The position numbers and the translations under genes are program-made. A stretch of 13,861 bases of DNA from an uncultured Actinomyces sp. (lineage in GTDB: Bacteria > Actinomycetota > Actinomycetes > Actinomycetales > Actinomycetaceae), in assembly GCA_937926195.1 (NCBI GenBank), contig CALEXZ010000076.1, positions 1 through 13,861 on the forward strand, written 5' to 3'. This document shows, piece by piece, positions 6,124 through 13,310 of this stretch. The number at the start of each line of letters is the position of its first letter. Within the stretch, counting starts at the first letter, position 1. A model generated the notes under the pieces. That model searched no databases. It was not told the origin of the DNA and was given only the letters and a program-made list of their open reading frames with translations.

Positions 6124-7095
6124 TTACCCGGTGGGAGGAACGGGGCTCTGGGGCTGCTGCCAGGCGGGCCAGGTCCCGTAGACCTCCCCGGTGGTGCGCG
6201 ACAGGCGCTCGCACAGGACGGCCTCGTCCAGGCCACGCAGGTCAGCCAGGAAGCGCACCGTGTCGCCCATGAGGTAGCTCGCGTTGGGTCCACCGCGCCA
6301 GGCCTTGGGCGGCAGGTAGGGGGCGTCGGTCTCCACCAGCAGCAGCTCGGCGGGCAGCTCGGCGACGGCTTCGCGCAGCGCGCTGTTGGAGGGGTAGGTC
6401 ACAGGTCCTGCGACAGAGGCGTACCAGCCGTGCTCCGCGCACACCCGGGCCAGCTCGGGGCCTCCGGAGAAGCAGTGCAGGACGGTACGTTCGGGGGCGC
6501 CGTCGGCGCGCAGGACCTCGACGCACTCGGCGTGCGCGTCACGGTCGTGGATCTGCAGGGGCAGACCCAGGTCCTTCGCCAGGGCGATGTGGGCGCGGAA
6601 GGCCTCCCGCTGGACGGCGCGTCCGCGCGGCCCCGTGCGGAAGAAGTCGAGGCCGCTCTCCCCGACGGCGACGACGACGTCCGCGCTGTCGCGCACGAGG
6701 CGCTCAAGGTGTGACATGACCTCGTCAAGGGGCTGGTCGTGGTGGGGGCGCACCGGCGGCTCCAGCCCGTCGGGGCCGATCTCGCGCACCCCCGCGTGCA
6801 GGACCGCCTCGTTGGGGTGGACGGCGAGCGCCACCCGCACGCCCGGCAGGGTGCGGGCCATGGCGATGCTGCCCTGCCAGGTCGGGCTCTCGCAGGCGGA
6901 GGTGATCATGCGGGTGACGCCGACGGCGGCGGCCCGCCTCACAAGCTCGGCGGCTGACAGCGGGGCGTCGGAGCCCGGGCCGGTGTCCTCGACGCCGGGC
7001 ACCGGCAGGTGGGTGTGGTTGTCGGTGACCGCCGGCGCGAGGGGGGCGACGGCGTCGGCGCTCGGCCAGGAGCGGCTGCGGTGCTTGCGGCTCAC
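6124..7095 (-). CDS. tatD: TatD-family metal-dependent hydrolase (putative deoxyribonuclease)
   Basis: A 323-residue cytoplasmic TatD-type TIM-barrel hydrolase. Metal ligands and motifs in order: DNHTHL (25-30; His27, His29), VGESGLDFF (144-152; Glu146), QIHDRDA (181-187; His183), LHCFSGG (206-212; His207), and ETDAPYLPP (255-263; Asp257) followed by the RGGPNASYL loop. Characterised members are two-metal 3'-5' exonucleases linked to DNA repair; the substrate here is not known. About 20 residues precede the barrel, slightly longer than the shortest family members. Start GTG 7095 has a strong AAAGGAGG 4 nt upstream (7100-7107). It follows metG across a 91-bp gap that contains the metG hairpin and has little room for a promoter, so it probably depends on read-through from metG. 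Confidence 0.93.
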   Translation of the reverse strand: MSRKHRSRSWPSADAVAPLAPAVTDNHTHLPVPGVEDTGPGSDAPLSAAELVRRAAAVGVTRMITSACESPTWQGSIAMARTLPGVRVALAVHPNEAVLHAGVREIGPDGLEPPVRPHHDQPLDEVMSHLERLVRDSADVVVAVGESGLDFFRTGPRGRAVQREAFRAHIALAKDLGLPLQIHDRDAHAECVEVLRADGAPERTVLHCFSGGPELARVCAEHGWYASVAGPVTYPSNSALREAVAELPAELLLVETDAPYLPPKAWRGGPNASYLMGDTVRFLADLRGLDEAVLCERLSRTTGEVYGTWPAWQQPQSPVPPTG

Positions 7096-7121
7096 GGGGC
7101 CTCCTTTGCTGTCACGTCACC

Positions 7122-7158
7122 GGCTCCCCGGGGCCGACCGGAGCCGGCCCGGGGAGCC
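7122..7158. terminator. Hairpin downstream of metG
   Basis: An 11-bp stem, GGCTCCCCGGG (7122-7132) against CCCGGGGAGCC (7148-7158), has a 15-nt loop that can itself fold (CCG.../...CGG). There is no T tract. It begins 28 bp past the metG stop and ends 14 bp before the tatD ribosome binding site, so it likely acts as a partial terminator. Confidence 0.6.
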
Positions 7159-7186
7159 CGTCTCCCGAGCGGGAACGCGGGCGGTA

Positions 7187-9028
7187 TCAGGCCCCGGTGA
7201 TGTCGTCCGGACGGGAGCTGGTGTAGCGCGCCAGCTCCTCCTCGACGATCGACTCGTCGAGCTTGACGAAGACCGGGGAGGGCTTGCCCACCGGCGTGCC
7301 GACGGTGACCTCGTGACGCTCCCAGGTGGGCACGCCGGTGTAGTCGCCAGTGATGATCGGGTAGCCGGTACGTCCGTCGAAGGCCTCGGGCAGGACCTCG
7401 GGGTCGAGCTCGTCGACCTCCTCGATGTGCGGCATCGGCGCGATCTCGCCGGCGCCACCGAAGATGCGGTCGACGTCGTTGGCAGCGTGCGGCAGGAAGG
7501 GCGAGAGCATGAGGTTGAGGTCCGCGACCACCTGCGCCAGCGTGTGCAGGACCGTGGCCAAGCGCGGCAGCTGGTCCTCACCCTTGAGCTTGAAGGGTTC
7601 GGTGTCGGCCACGTACTTGTTGGCCTCACCCACCAGGCGCATGGTCTCGGTGAGGGCGGCCTTCTGGCGGTGGTGACGGATGAGGTCGCCGACCGTGGCG
7701 AAACCGGCCTCGACGGCGTCCAGCAGGGCCCGGTCGACGTCCTCGAGCTCGCCCGGGGCCGGGATCTCACCAAAGCGCTTGTGGATCATCGCCGCGGTGC
7801 GGTTGACGAGGTTGCCCCAGCCGGCGACGAGCTCGCCGTTGGTGCGGCGCACGAACTCGGCCCACGTGAAGTCGGCGTCCGCCGTCTCCGGTCCGGCGGC
7901 GCTGATGAAGTAGCGCAGGGCGTCGGCCTGGTAGCGCTCGAGGAAGTCGCGCACGTAGATGACGATGCCGTGGCTGGAGGAGAACTTGCGTCCCTCCATC
8001 GTGAGGAACTCGCTGGAGACGACCTCGGTCGGCAGGTTGAGGGTGCCCAGGTGTCCCGCGGCGCCCCCGCGCTCGCCCTGGCCGTTGTAGCCCAGCAGCT
8101 CGGCCGGCCAGATCTGGGAGTGGAAGACGATGTTGTCCTTGCCCATGAAGTAGTAGGACAGGGCCTCGGAGTCGTTCCACCACTGGCGCCAGGCCTCAGG
8201 GTCGCCGGTGCGCCGGGCCCACTCGACAGAGGCCGACAGGTAGCCGATGACGGCGTCGAACCACACGTACAGGCGCTTGGAGGGCTGGTCCTCCCAGCCG
8301 GGGACCGGGATGCCCCAGTCGATGTCGCGAGTCATCGCACGCGGCCGGATCTCCTCCAGGATGTTCTTGGAGAAGCGGATGACGTTGGGACGCCAGGTAC
8401 CCGAGGCCTCGCGCTCGTCGAGCCAGGCGCCCAGGGCCTGCGCGAGCGCCGGAAGGTCGAGGAACCAGTGGTTGGACTCGACGAACTCCGGGGTCTCGCC
8501 GTTGATGCGCGAGCGCGGGTCGATGAGGTCCGTCGGGTCGAGCTGGTTGCCGCAGGCGTCGCACTGGTCCCCGCGGGCGCCCGGCGTGCCGCAGATGGGG
8601 CAGGTGCCCTCGATGTAGCGGTCCGGCAGGGTGCGCCCCGTCGAGGGGCTGATCGCGGAGCGGGTCACCTGCTCGACCATGTAGCCGTTGTCACGCACGG
8701 TGCGGAACATGTCGCGCACGACCGCGTAGTGGTTGCCGGCGGTGGTGCGGGTGAAGAGGTCGTAGGACAGGCCCAGGGCCACGAGGTCCTCGACGATGAG
8801 CCGGTTGTTGCGGTCCGCGAGCTCGCGGGCGCTCACGCCCTCGGCGTCGGCCGCCACGAGGATGGGGGTGCCGTGCTCGTCGGTGCCGGAGACCATGAGG
8901 ACGTCATGGCCCGCCATGCGCATGTAGCGCGAGAAGACGTCGGAGGGGACGCCGAAGCCGGCGACGTGACCGATGTGGCGAGGGCCGTTGGCGTAGGGCC
9001 AGGCGACCGCCGAGAGGATGTGGCTCAT
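7187..9028 (-). CDS. metG: Methionyl-tRNA synthetase
   Basis: A 613-residue class I aminoacyl-tRNA synthetase that charges tRNA-Met in the cytoplasm. Visible motifs: PYANGPRHIGH (11-21, HIGH at 18-21), a four-cysteine zinc knuckle (Cys143, Cys146, Cys156, Cys159), WFDAVIGYLSASVEW (256-270), GKDNIVFHSQIWPAEL (296-311), and the KMSKS-equivalent KFSSS (348-352). The anticodon-binding helical domain follows to the end; the C-terminal EMAP/tRNA-binding domain of longer MetRSs is absent, so this is the short form. The ATG at 9028 lacks a Shine-Dalgarno but has TAGGCT 6 nt upstream, consistent with a leaderless transcript. The gene is divergent from the membrane-protein gene and lies before tatD. 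Confidence 0.97.
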   Translation of the reverse strand: MSHILSAVAWPYANGPRHIGHVAGFGVPSDVFSRYMRMAGHDVLMVSGTDEHGTPILVAADAEGVSARELADRNNRLIVEDLVALGLSYDLFTRTTAGNHYAVVRDMFRTVRDNGYMVEQVTRSAISPSTGRTLPDRYIEGTCPICGTPGARGDQCDACGNQLDPTDLIDPRSRINGETPEFVESNHWFLDLPALAQALGAWLDEREASGTWRPNVIRFSKNILEEIRPRAMTRDIDWGIPVPGWEDQPSKRLYVWFDAVIGYLSASVEWARRTGDPEAWRQWWNDSEALSYYFMGKDNIVFHSQIWPAELLGYNGQGERGGAAGHLGTLNLPTEVVSSEFLTMEGRKFSSSHGIVIYVRDFLERYQADALRYFISAAGPETADADFTWAEFVRRTNGELVAGWGNLVNRTAAMIHKRFGEIPAPGELEDVDRALLDAVEAGFATVGDLIRHHRQKAALTETMRLVGEANKYVADTEPFKLKGEDQLPRLATVLHTLAQVVADLNLMLSPFLPHAANDVDRIFGGAGEIAPMPHIEEVDELDPEVLPEAFDGRTGYPIITGDYTGVPTWERHEVTVGTPVGKPSPVFVKLDESIVEEELARYTSSRPDDITGA

Positions 9029-9034
9029 GGGGGC

Positions 9035-9040
9035 AGCCTA
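9035..9040 (-). promoter_or_regulatory. Predicted -10 box for leaderless metG transcript
   Basis: TAGGCT is followed by 6 nt (GCCCCC) and the metG ATG. The spacing places the start of transcription at the ATG itself. No clear -35 was seen. Confidence 0.5.
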
Positions 9041-9080
9041 TCCGCTCCGTCCGTCACGTTCCGACGGCCGGGACGGGCGC

Positions 9081-9120
9081 GACCGTGCAGGACCGTGCAG
9101 GACCGTGCGGGGTCGTGCGC
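9081..9120. repeat. Four-unit 10-bp tandem repeat in the metG upstream region
   Basis: GACCGTGCAG, GACCGTGCAG, GACCGTGCGG and a degenerate GGTCGTGCGC lie head to tail between the divergent metG and membrane-protein genes. The 10-bp unit is close to one DNA turn, so each copy faces the same side of the helix. The 299-bp gap (9029-9327) also holds a 6-bp hairpin (GCGCCC/GGGCGC, 9178-9193) and the two predicted -10 boxes; I see no gene in it. Confidence 0.85.
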
Positions 9121-9224
9121 GCGGCGGGCCGACGGCGCGCACGGCGCCGGGCAGCCTCCCGCACAGCGTGAGGTGACGCGCCCTTTGGGGCGCCTGCCCG
9201 CAGAGCACCCTGACGCACTTCCCG

Positions 9225-9230
9225 TATCCT
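9225..9230 (+). promoter_or_regulatory. Possible -10 box for the membrane-protein gene
   Basis: TATCCT is the best -10-like hexamer upstream of the ATG at 9328 and predicts a leader of roughly 90 nt. No -35 with proper spacing is evident, so this is weak. Confidence 0.3.
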
Positions 9231-9327
9231 GGGCCCGTCATGGGCACGACGCCCGCCCCGGCGGTGCGGCGCGCCGCCACAGCACCTACGCGGGGGACGC
9301 TCCCGCCCCGACCCGCAGAGGATCGTC

Positions 9328-10152
9328 ATGTCCCAGGTTCCTCCTTCCTCAGGATCCCCCTATATGCCATCGGGATCTCCCTACAGCTCAACGCCCTACG
9401 GCCAGCCCTCTCAGGGCGCCAGCCCGTACGGGGGACCGAGCGCATCCTCGGCCCCCGGGGCGTATCCCGGTGCCGACCAGGGCGGTTACGCCTCGTCCTA
9501 CGCGCAGCAGCCCTCGGCCTACGGCGCTCCCGCCTACTCCTCCGGCTACTCGTCGGTGCCCCCCTACGGCACGCCCGGCGGCTACGGGACGGGCCCGGCA
9601 CCGCAGGTCCGCTCGACGACGGGTCCCAAGGTGCTGCTGGGGGTCGGCCTGGTCATGCTGGTGGGAGCCCTCATCGCCTTCGCGGTGGCACTGACCTCGG
9701 TGCTCAACATCAACGGCTCCCTGTCCGAGATCTCCGGCAACGGCTCGGTCACCGCGACCCTGGAGGCGGACCAGGTCTACGGCATCTACTCCGACGGGCT
9801 CGTCACCTGCGACGCGACCAACCCGCAGGGCGACCACGAGGTCGTCGACTCCTTGTCGCCCACCAGCGCGCCCGAGGTCAACGGCGTTCCGCTGGTCGGC
9901 CTCATCGCGCCCTCGACCAGCGGCGACTACACCATCACCTGCACGAGCGGCTCCACCAAGCCGGTCTACCTGGGGAAGGCCGTGAACGCGGACGCCCTCT
10001 TCGGCACCGGCATGGGGGTCATCGGCTCCATCCTGCTGGGTCTGCCGGCACTGGTCCTCTCGATCGCCGGCTTCATCTGGCTCGGTGTGCGCCGCTCCCA
10101 GAACAAGCAGGCGCAGGCCGCCGCCGGCGGCTACCCGGGGGCACAGTTCTGA
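9328..10152 (+). CDS. Unrecognised membrane protein: Pro/Tyr/Ser/Gly-rich tail, two helices, ~100-residue extracellular loop
   Basis: A 274-residue protein that I do not recognise. Residues 1-98 are low complexity, with many Tyr, Pro, Ser, Gly and Gln in PYG/AYG-like units. A first hydrophobic helix spans about 101-126 and a second about 227-254; basic residues flank both on the tail sides (Lys101, Arg255-Arg256), predicting both ends in the cytoplasm and residues 127-226 outside. That loop is Thr/Ser/Asp-rich and has only Cys161 and Cys205, a possible disulfide. The C-terminus (GGYPGAQF) echoes the N-terminal tail. Start ATG 9328 has AGAGGA 5 nt upstream. In M. tuberculosis a membrane-protein gene (Rv1004c) also lies near rsmI, but I cannot claim homology. 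It is monocistronic: divergent from metG, convergent with rsmI. Confidence 0.85.
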   Translation: MSQVPPSSGSPYMPSGSPYSSTPYGQPSQGASPYGGPSASSAPGAYPGADQGGYASSYAQQPSAYGAPAYSSGYSSVPPYGTPGGYGTGPAPQVRSTTGPKVLLGVGLVMLVGALIAFAVALTSVLNINGSLSEISGNGSVTATLEADQVYGIYSDGLVTCDATNPQGDHEVVDSLSPTSAPEVNGVPLVGLIAPSTSGDYTITCTSGSTKPVYLGKAVNADALFGTGMGVIGSILLGLPALVLSIAGFIWLGVRRSQNKQAQAAAGGYPGAQF

Positions 10153-10201
10153 CACGGCTCTGACCCGCTTCCCATCCGGCGCCGCCCGGGCGGCGTAGAC
10201 G

Positions 10202-10243
10202 ACGGTTTCGGCCGGGCACCATGAGGTGCCCGGCCGAAACCGT
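10202..10243. terminator. Very strong bidirectional terminator hairpin
   Basis: A perfect 19-bp stem (10202-10220 with 10225-10243) has a 4-nt ATGA loop. It lies between the converging membrane-protein gene (stop 10152) and rsmI (stop 10278). A separate 16-bp perfect palindrome (CGCCGCCCGGGCGGCG, 10180-10195) sits just upstream. Confidence 0.88.
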
Positions 10244-10250
10244 TGCCGCA

Positions 10251-10280
10251 CGCGTGCTCAGGCGTGCTCGGGCGTGTTCA
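10251..10280. repeat. Three-unit 10-bp tandem repeat overlapping the rsmI stop codon
   Basis: CGCGTGCTCA, GGCGTGCTCG and GGCGTGTTCA are direct 10-bp repeats with two or fewer differences between neighbours. The last unit contains the rsmI stop (TCA on the + strand, 10278-10280). Confidence 0.75.
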
Positions 10281-11288
10281 GTGTCCCGGCTGCGGGTCCG
10301 GCGCCGTGTCCTCACGCAGGGCGAGGGCTGCACGGTAGACCTCGTTGGGGCGCAGCCCCGCGGCCTTCGCTGCCTGTGCCGCCGCCGCCTTGAGCCTCAT
10401 GCCGGCGTCGGCCAGAACCATCGCCTCACGCGCGACCTCCTGCGGGTCGGGCGCCGTCGGCTGTGCCCCTGCAACAACGAGGACGATCTCCCCGAGGACC
10501 TCGCCCTCGGTGGAGGCCACGAGCTCACCCAGGGTCGCCCGACGCACCTCCTCGTAGGTCTTCGTCAGCTCACGGCACAGAGCGGCTCTGCGCTCGGTGC
10601 CAAGCACCTGGGCCATGGTGGTCAGAGTCTGGTGGACGCGACGCGGCGACTCGAAGAACACCATGGTGCGCTGCTCACCGGCCAGTGCCTCAAGTGCCCG
10701 ACGCTGCTCACCGGGTCGGCGGGGCAGGAACCCCTCGAAGCAGAAGCGGTCGCTGGCCAGACCGGACAGCGCCACGGCGGTGAGGACGGCGGAGGGCCCG
10801 GGTGCGACCGTGACGGGCACGCCGGCGTCGACCGCCGCGACGACGAGCCGGTAGCCGGGGTCGGACACGGAGGGCATCCCGGCGTCGGAGACCATGAGGA
10901 CGCTGCGGCCCTCGCGAGCGGCCTCAACGAGCTCGCCGGCGCGCTCACGCTCATTGTGCTCGTGGAAGGCGATGATCCTGCCTCCGATGTGCACGCCCAT
11001 GCGCTGGGCGAGGTTGAGCAGACGCCGCGTGTCCTCTGCCGCGACAAGATCGGCATGAGCCAAGGCCTCTCGCAGGCGGGCTGAGGCATCCCCGACGTTC
11101 CCGATCGGTGTGGCCGCGAGGGTGATCGCACCCGGTCGGGGACGGTGCTCAGACACGCTCTCGCGCTCATCGACCCCGGGGACCGGCTCGTCCGCCTCGG
11201 AGGGCGCGCCAGTCTGCGACGCTACGGCGCCGGACGAGAAGGAGGCGGCGGTGTCGGACTCCGGGGGCTCGTGTGGGAGGTCGGTCAT
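10278..11288 (-). CDS. rsmI: 16S rRNA (cytidine1402-2'-O)-methyltransferase
   Basis: A 336-residue RsmI of the tetrapyrrole-methylase fold, which uses S-adenosylmethionine to 2'-O-methylate C1402 in the 16S decoding centre. Motifs: LAATPIGNVGD (57-67), AAEDTRRLLNL (83-93), FHEHNE (108-113), VSDAGMPSVSDPG (133-145), VAPGPSAVLTAVALSG (161-176), FEGFLPRRPG (184-193) and FFESPRR; the C-terminal part holds a small helical domain ending LRPNEVYRAAL. About 52 acidic, Ser/Pro/Glu-rich residues precede the conserved GAITLAATPIGN, where typical family members start nearly at once. ATG 11288 has CATACT 6 nt upstream, fitting a leaderless start; GTG 11156 would remove most of the extension but has a poor ribosome site. 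Divergent from pmt, as in mycobacteria. Confidence 0.93.
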   Translation of the reverse strand: MTDLPHEPPESDTAASFSSGAVASQTGAPSEADEPVPGVDERESVSEHRPRPGAITLAATPIGNVGDASARLREALAHADLVAAEDTRRLLNLAQRMGVHIGGRIIAFHEHNERERAGELVEAAREGRSVLMVSDAGMPSVSDPGYRLVVAAVDAGVPVTVAPGPSAVLTAVALSGLASDRFCFEGFLPRRPGEQRRALEALAGEQRTMVFFESPRRVHQTLTTMAQVLGTERRAALCRELTKTYEEVRRATLGELVASTEGEVLGEIVLVVAGAQPTAPDPQEVAREAMVLADAGMRLKAAAAQAAKAAGLRPNEVYRAALALREDTAPDPQPGH

Positions 11289-11294
11289 GGGCCC

Positions 11295-11300
11295 AGTATG
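11295..11300 (-). promoter_or_regulatory. Predicted -10 box for leaderless rsmI transcript
   Basis: CATACT (reverse strand) is followed by GGGCCC and then the rsmI ATG. It matches TATAAT at four of six positions, with the usual leaderless spacing. Confidence 0.5.
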
Positions 11301-11310
11301 GCCGTTCCCC

Positions 11311-11316
11311 TAGACT
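11311..11316 (+). promoter_or_regulatory. Predicted -10 box for leaderless pmt transcript
   Basis: TAGACT is followed by 7 nt and GTG 11324. It matches TATAAT at four of six positions and supports GTG 11324 as the pmt start. It is 10 bp from the opposing rsmI -10 box. Confidence 0.55.
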
Positions 11317-11323
11317 CGCCGCC

Positions 11324-13264
11324 GTGAGCCCACAACCACATGCAACCCCGGATGACGCCGCAGGTCCGCAGACGCCTCTGGACGCCGTCGGGGCCGCTGA
11401 CGGTGTTGACGGCGGGGCCGACCACACCCGGGAGGGGCACGTCCCCGCCCCGCTGGCCGAGGTCTTCGGGGCCGTCCAGGCGACGACGGCCTTCGACCGG
11501 CCGCGCGGCACGGGAGCGAGCCTGGCCTCAGGCTCCGCCCGGTCCCAGGACCGGCTGCGCGAGCGTCTCGGGCTCGACCCGCTCGGCTGGAGGCTCGATC
11601 GCGCGGTGCGCCTGCGCGGCTGGCTCGTCACCGCTGTCGTGACCGTCGTCGCCGCACTCACCCGGCTCGTCGGGCTCGGGCATCCTTCGACACTCATGTT
11701 CGACGAGATCTACTACGTCAAGGACGCCTACGCGCTGTGGCACAACGGCTACGAGTCCGAGTGGGCCGAAGGCTCGGACGCGCTCTTCGCGCAGGGCGAC
11801 TTCTCAGGCATGTCGACACAGGCGGCGTACATCGTCCACCCCCAGCTCGGTAAGTGGCTCATCGCGCTCGGCATGCAGGTCTTCGGCGACGACTCCCCCG
11901 TCGGGTGGAGGTTCATGCCCGCTATCGCCGGCATCCTCACGGTCGTCCTGCTCACGCGCCTGACGATGCGTCTGACGCGCTCGCCGCTGCTGGCCGGACT
12001 CGCCGGGCTCCTGCTGGCCATCGACGGCGTGGGGATCACCGAGTCGCGTATCGGTCTGCTCGACGTCTTCATCGGGTTCTTCGGGCTGGCCTCCGTCTAC
12101 CTGCTCGTGCGCGACCGCGAGTGGTTCCGTTCGCGCCTGGCGCGGGAGCTGGCCGGGACGGCGCCCGGGGGCTGGGCACCCGTGCCCTTGCTGCGTCCGT
12201 GGCTGCTGGCGGCCGGGGTGTGCGCCGGACTCACCTGCTCGATCAAGTGGTCGGGTGCCTACCTGCTCGCCGCCATGGGCATCATGGTCGTCGTGTGGGA
12301 CCTGACGGCGCTGCGTCGGGTCCATGCCCGCTCCTGGCTCGCCGACGGCATCCTGCACCGCGGCGGCCTCGACTTCCTCCACCTGGTCCCCACCGCCTTC
12401 GCCGTCTACGTCGCCGGCTGGTTCTCCTGGTTCATGAACGACGGCGCGTACAAGCACGGCTGGGCGGCGCAGCAGCGGGCGGCCGGAGCCCCCGCACGTA
12501 CGTGGCTGCCCGACCCGCTCAATGACCTGCTCGAGTACCACATCTCGATGTACAACTTCCATGTCGGGCTGGACTCGGAGCACCCGTACATGTCCAAGCC
12601 CACCGGCTGGCTGGTCCAGTGGCGGCCGACGTCGTTCTTCTGGCCCTCAGAGGAGAAGCTCGCGGGGGTCAGCTGCGGGGGCGGACGCTGTGTCCAGGCC
12701 ATTACCTCGATCGGTAACATCCCCGTGTGGTGGGCGGCCGTGGCGGCGCTGGTCTTTGGTGTGGTCGTGCTCGCCTGCATCAAGCGCGACTGGCGGGTGT
12801 GGGTCGCCCTCATTGGTTACGTCGGCCTGTACGTACCGTGGTTCAACTACTGGGACCGTACGATCTTCACCTTCTACACGGTGGCTTTCGTACCGTACGT
12901 CGTGCTCGTACTCGTCCTAGCGCTCGGCTCGGTGGCGGGGCTGCTGCCGCCGGTTCCCGGATCGACCGAGGCGCGCAACGAGCGGGCGCTCGCCCGCTTC
13001 GGCCTCTTCGGTCCGGGGGTGCCGGCACCGCGCGGTGCGGTGTGGGCGTACCTCGGCTTCGGCGAGAGGCCGACTCGTCACGGTCTGCCTGCGGCGTGGA
13101 CAGGTGTGCCTGCGTGGCGCACCCGCACCGAGGGCTACGCGCTCATCATCGCCACGGTCCTCGCCGCGGTCACCTTCGCGGTGCTGTGGTGGCCGATCTG
13201 GACCGGGCAGACGGTGACCTACGACTTCTGGCGCTGGCACATGCTCCTGGAGAGCTGGATCTAG
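11324..13264 (+). CDS. pmt: Dolichyl/polyprenyl-phosphate-mannose--protein mannosyltransferase (GT39)
   Basis: A 646-residue multi-pass membrane protein of the GT39 PMT family. It transfers mannose from polyprenyl-phosphate-mannose to Ser/Thr of exported proteins at the outer face of the membrane, usually on Sec substrates. Order: about 97 cytoplasmic Ala/Pro/Gly-rich residues; first membrane helix (about 99-118); first extracellular loop with the family acidic motif MFDEIYYVKDAY (125-136; Asp127-Glu128); HPQLGKWLIALG (172-183); ESRIGLLDVF (240-249); several further helices; an extracellular segment with SMYNFHVGLDSEHPYMSKPTGW; FNYWDRTIFTFYT (507-519); and a last helix near the C-terminus. 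I chose GTG 11324 because TAGACT lies 7 nt upstream. A GTG at 11273 would add 17 residues but lies inside rsmI. Nearby exported Ser/Thr-rich proteins, such as the Rpf linker, are possible substrates (inference). Confidence 0.93.
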   Translation: MSPQPHATPDDAAGPQTPLDAVGAADGVDGGADHTREGHVPAPLAEVFGAVQATTAFDRPRGTGASLASGSARSQDRLRERLGLDPLGWRLDRAVRLRGWLVTAVVTVVAALTRLVGLGHPSTLMFDEIYYVKDAYALWHNGYESEWAEGSDALFAQGDFSGMSTQAAYIVHPQLGKWLIALGMQVFGDDSPVGWRFMPAIAGILTVVLLTRLTMRLTRSPLLAGLAGLLLAIDGVGITESRIGLLDVFIGFFGLASVYLLVRDREWFRSRLARELAGTAPGGWAPVPLLRPWLLAAGVCAGLTCSIKWSGAYLLAAMGIMVVVWDLTALRRVHARSWLADGILHRGGLDFLHLVPTAFAVYVAGWFSWFMNDGAYKHGWAAQQRAAGAPARTWLPDPLNDLLEYHISMYNFHVGLDSEHPYMSKPTGWLVQWRPTSFFWPSEEKLAGVSCGGGRCVQAITSIGNIPVWWAAVAALVFGVVVLACIKRDWRVWVALIGYVGLYVPWFNYWDRTIFTFYTVAFVPYVVLVLVLALGSVAGLLPPVPGSTEARNERALARFGLFGPGVPAPRGAVWAYLGFGERPTRHGLPAAWTGVPAWRTRTEGYALIIATVLAAVTFAVLWWPIWTGQTVTYDFWRWHMLLESWI

Positions 13265-13274
13265 CCGTCGCGTC

Positions 13275-13310
13275 TCGTGGCGTGCGCAGGCGCCCTCTCG
13301 CACGCCGTGA
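13275..13310 (+). terminator. Hairpin terminator downstream of pmt
   Basis: GGCGTGCG (13279-13286) pairs with CGCACGCC (13299-13306) and extends outward by four more pairs, two of them G-T wobbles. The loop is 12 nt. It starts 11 bp past the pmt stop; no T tract. Confidence 0.65.

Noticed and set aside
9081..9120. CRISPR array
   Set aside because: The repeats are 10-bp direct tandem units without spacers, and there are no cas genes.
6587..9694. 1035-codon open frame on the + strand
   Set aside because: It is antisense to tatD and metG, which carry full catalytic motifs; the product has no recognisable domain, and long antisense frames are expected at this GC content.
9240..10163. Alternative + strand gene starting at ATG 9240, 9 nt after TATCCT
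   Set aside because: The position is tempting for a leaderless start, but the frame is Arg/Gly-rich without motifs and overlaps the ATG 9328 frame, which has a ribosome site and two clean membrane helices.
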